In this document: in pieces, positions 62,614 to 64,000 of the stretch | Numbering within the stretch: the stretch's first letter is position 1 | Layout: each line of letters opens with the position of its first letter | Assembly: GCF_014201735.1 (NCBI RefSeq) | Contig: NZ_JACHFE010000002.1 | Span: 587,289-651,288 of the forward strand | From: Marinobacter oulmenensis | Lineage (GTDB): Bacteria; Pseudomonadota; Gammaproteobacteria; Pseudomonadales; Oleiphilaceae | DNA: 64,000 nucleotides | Direction: 5' to 3' | Position numbers and translations under genes: made by a program | Notes under the pieces: model-generated | Seen by the model: only the letters and a program-made list of their open reading frames with translations | What the model was told of the DNA's origin: nothing | The model's database searches: none

Positions 62614-62918
62614 GCCCCACCTCCGGGAATTCCCCCAGGCAGCAATAGCCAGGAACCTCCGGCACACAGCGCAGAGGCCGTAGCCAACACACACCAGATA
62701 GTCCGTAGCCGCTTGGCGGCAAAGACCCACAACACGACACAAACATAGAGGGCGAAGCTGAGCATGGTTGACGCCAGAATGGCTTCTGCCTGCGGCAACG
62801 GCCAGAGCAGCGCCAGCAATACCGTGCCAAAGGACGTAAGGGTATACCCTCCCACCACGGCGGCCAGGACCCGGCTGAGAACCATCCAGCGGTAACGGGC
62901 GGTGTCGCGGTCCATCAT
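62610..62918 (-). CDS. DUF3649 family membrane protein
   Basis: 102 aa with three membrane helices (MVLSRVLAAVVGGYTLTSFG, ILASTMLSFALYVCVVLWVFA, TIWCVLATASALCAGGSWLL), matching the DUF3649 family of iron-uptake operons. Overlaps both neighbours by 4 bases, so the three genes are translationally coupled. Function unknown; association with siderophore reduction or uptake is known only from gene neighbourhood. Confidence 0.82.
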   Translation of the reverse strand: MMDRDTARYRWMVLSRVLAAVVGGYTLTSFGTVLLALLWPLPQAEAILASTMLSFALYVCVVLWVFAAKRLRTIWCVLATASALCAGGSWLLLPGGIPGGGA

Positions 62919-63904
62919 TCTGATCCCCCGGCCAAGGCTCTGGGGTTGTCATCAAGTTCCTGTGCCGCACTCCCTAACCATATGCGTTTTACTTTGATAG
63001 CCATGTAGGCGAAGGCAAGCCCCAGAACCAGCATAGTCAGGTCAAACCCGACCAGAGCCCAGTCACCTGCAGGCAAAGTCACGCCCAGGTGTTTGTCAGT
63101 GGTCATGGCATTGATCAGAGGCAACAGGGCATACGCAGCTGAAGCCAGCCACAATAGCTCTACCCAGGCTTTCCGGGTGTGTCGAAAGAAGGCATAGATC
63201 AGTGCCTCCCCCCAAATCAGAAACAGGACATTGGCTTCCCAATTGGCCCTTTCGGCCATTTCCACTGGCAGCAGGCGATTGGCCCAGAAGTAGGCAGCTA
63301 TGCCAGTTGGCAGGCCCGCGATAGTAGCGGCATTGAGGGCCTCTACCAATCGAAGCCCAAAACGGTAGCCCGTTACCCGATGAGTCCGTCGACGCTTGAC
63401 GGTCCACAACACCAGACCGGTGCCAATCATGCCGGCCCCCATCAGCCCGGAAAGAAAGTACAGCCAGCGCAGCCAAGGCTCAGCAAAGCGCCCCTCGTGG
63501 AGAGCAAGAAGCACTTGATGCGTTTTCACCGTCATGCTCTGATCCGGAGCCGGCTTCAACGGTTCTCCGGAGTCCGCGTTATAGCCCAGAGTATGCCCGG
63601 CAAACCAACGCACTCTCTCGCCACGCACACGCCCGATTTCCACCCGGGGCACCTCACCGGCATCATGCTGGATAAACACTGAGCGTATCTGTGACTCCGG
63701 CCCCCAGGTTTCCTGACCATGACTTATTATCTCAGGTACCGATGCGGCAGGTCGGGCAACCGGCTCATGAGTATGGGCCCCATAAAGGTCTGCAAAATAG
63801 CGCTCTTCCGCCTGGTCGTCATTGCCATACACGGCGACAATACCTGCAGGCATATAGGCCGTATAGAAAAATACAAACCCGCTATAGGTGATCATCAGGA
63901 AGAA
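62915..63904 (-). pseudogene. PepSY-associated membrane protein, 5' part lost to IS insertion
   Basis: About 330 codons remain, homologous to the C-terminal two thirds of PepSY/PiuB-like inner-membrane proteins of about 520 aa. The preserved part starts at FFLMITYSGFVFFYTAYMPAG, a block that is internal in intact members (preceded there by the first PepSY domain and two helices), and runs through a second PepSY-like domain and membrane helices RWLYFLSGLMGAGMIGTGLVLW and onward. Upstream of 63904 the frame meets a stop and the sequence becomes that of an IS3-type element. An ATG at 63895 could still start a shortened product. The two downstream genes may be polar-affected. Confidence 0.75.
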
Positions 63905-64000
63905 TGGGTTCTACCCCGTTACTGCGGACATTCCTAAAAAGAGGCACAATGTGCCAAAGGAGTGTTCATGTCCAGACGCAGAAAATATAGCCCAGAGTTC
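63905..64000 (+). mobile_element. IS3-family insertion sequence, left end (partial)
   Basis: From about 63905 (TGGGTTCTACCCC...GCGGACA) the sequence looks like the terminal inverted repeat of an IS3-family element, beginning with TG, and is followed by the transposase start at 63968. The exact end base is inferred from where PepSY homology stops; the right end and target duplication are outside the window. Confidence 0.65.
63968..64000 (+). CDS. IS3-family transposase OrfA, N-terminal fragment
   Basis: The first 11 codons read MSRRRKYSPEF, the characteristic beginning of IS3-family OrfA (HTH_Tnp_1) proteins. AAGGAG (63957-63962) stands 5 nt before the ATG. The rest is beyond the right edge. 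Confidence 0.75.
   Translation, partial: MSRRRKYSPEF

Overview
The window looks like a chromosomal segment of a marine gammaproteobacterium close to Marinobacter (inference). The support is the gene content and order: a complete AcnD/PrpF-type methylcitrate operon under a GntR regulator, an XrtA (exosortase)-type exopolysaccharide locus, and two long blocks arranged much as in Pseudomonas (aspS-yebC-ruvCAB-ybgC-tolQRAB-pal-cpoB-tRNA-Lys and nadA-bepA-tusA-perM-bcp-dapA-bamC-purC). Genes are dense on both strands and only one gap exceeds 300 bases.

Layout. 1-9.2 kb: part of an XrtA/PEP-CTERM exopolysaccharide locus, split into a leftward arm (sugar transferase, export lipoprotein, chain-length regulator, BY-kinase homologue without the Walker A lysine, truncated outer-membrane protein) and a rightward arm (polysaccharide deacetylase, AAA ATPase, secreted PA14/TSP3/FN3 protein). 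The exosortase itself is not in the window. 9.2-17.6 kb: leftward prp operon for propionyl-CoA breakdown (gntR-prpB-prpC-acnD-prpF-prpD), with a clear promoter whose -35 box is overlapped by a dyad operator. 17.7-24.1 kb: osmoregulated periplasmic glucan genes opgG-(small unknown ORF)-opgH, an FhaC-like beta-barrel lacking POTRA domains, and divergent galU, which makes the UDP-glucose that OpgH uses. 24.1-32.9 kb: HTH protein, tRNA-Val, 7TMR-DISM diguanylate cyclase, fructosamine-kinase-like protein, DUF2897 protein, RluA-type pseudouridine synthase, sugar nucleotide epimerase, purC, bamC, dapA, bcp.

33.0-37.1 kb: a compact leftward operon of three unrecognised envelope proteins, one an Asp-box beta-propeller anchored by a single membrane helix. 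It sits between bcp and perM inside an otherwise conserved block and is the best candidate here for an undescribed system. 37.2-41.6 kb: perM, tusA, bepA, nadA and two identical tRNA-Lys genes. 41.7-52.2 kb: Tol-Pal, Ruv resolvasome, yebC, aspS. 52.4-55.0 kb: fabR, HIT protein, galE, tadA.

55.0-64.0 kb is more accessory: a LysR/azlCD pair with a dyad LysR box, a lipoprotein, an orphan glycosyltransferase, a VOC protein, an MFS transporter with divergent LysR, a DUF3617 protein, and a DUF3325/DUF3649/PepSY membrane operon of the iron-uptake type. The PepSY gene is cut at its 5' side by an IS3-family element whose left end and transposase start are visible in the last 100 bases.
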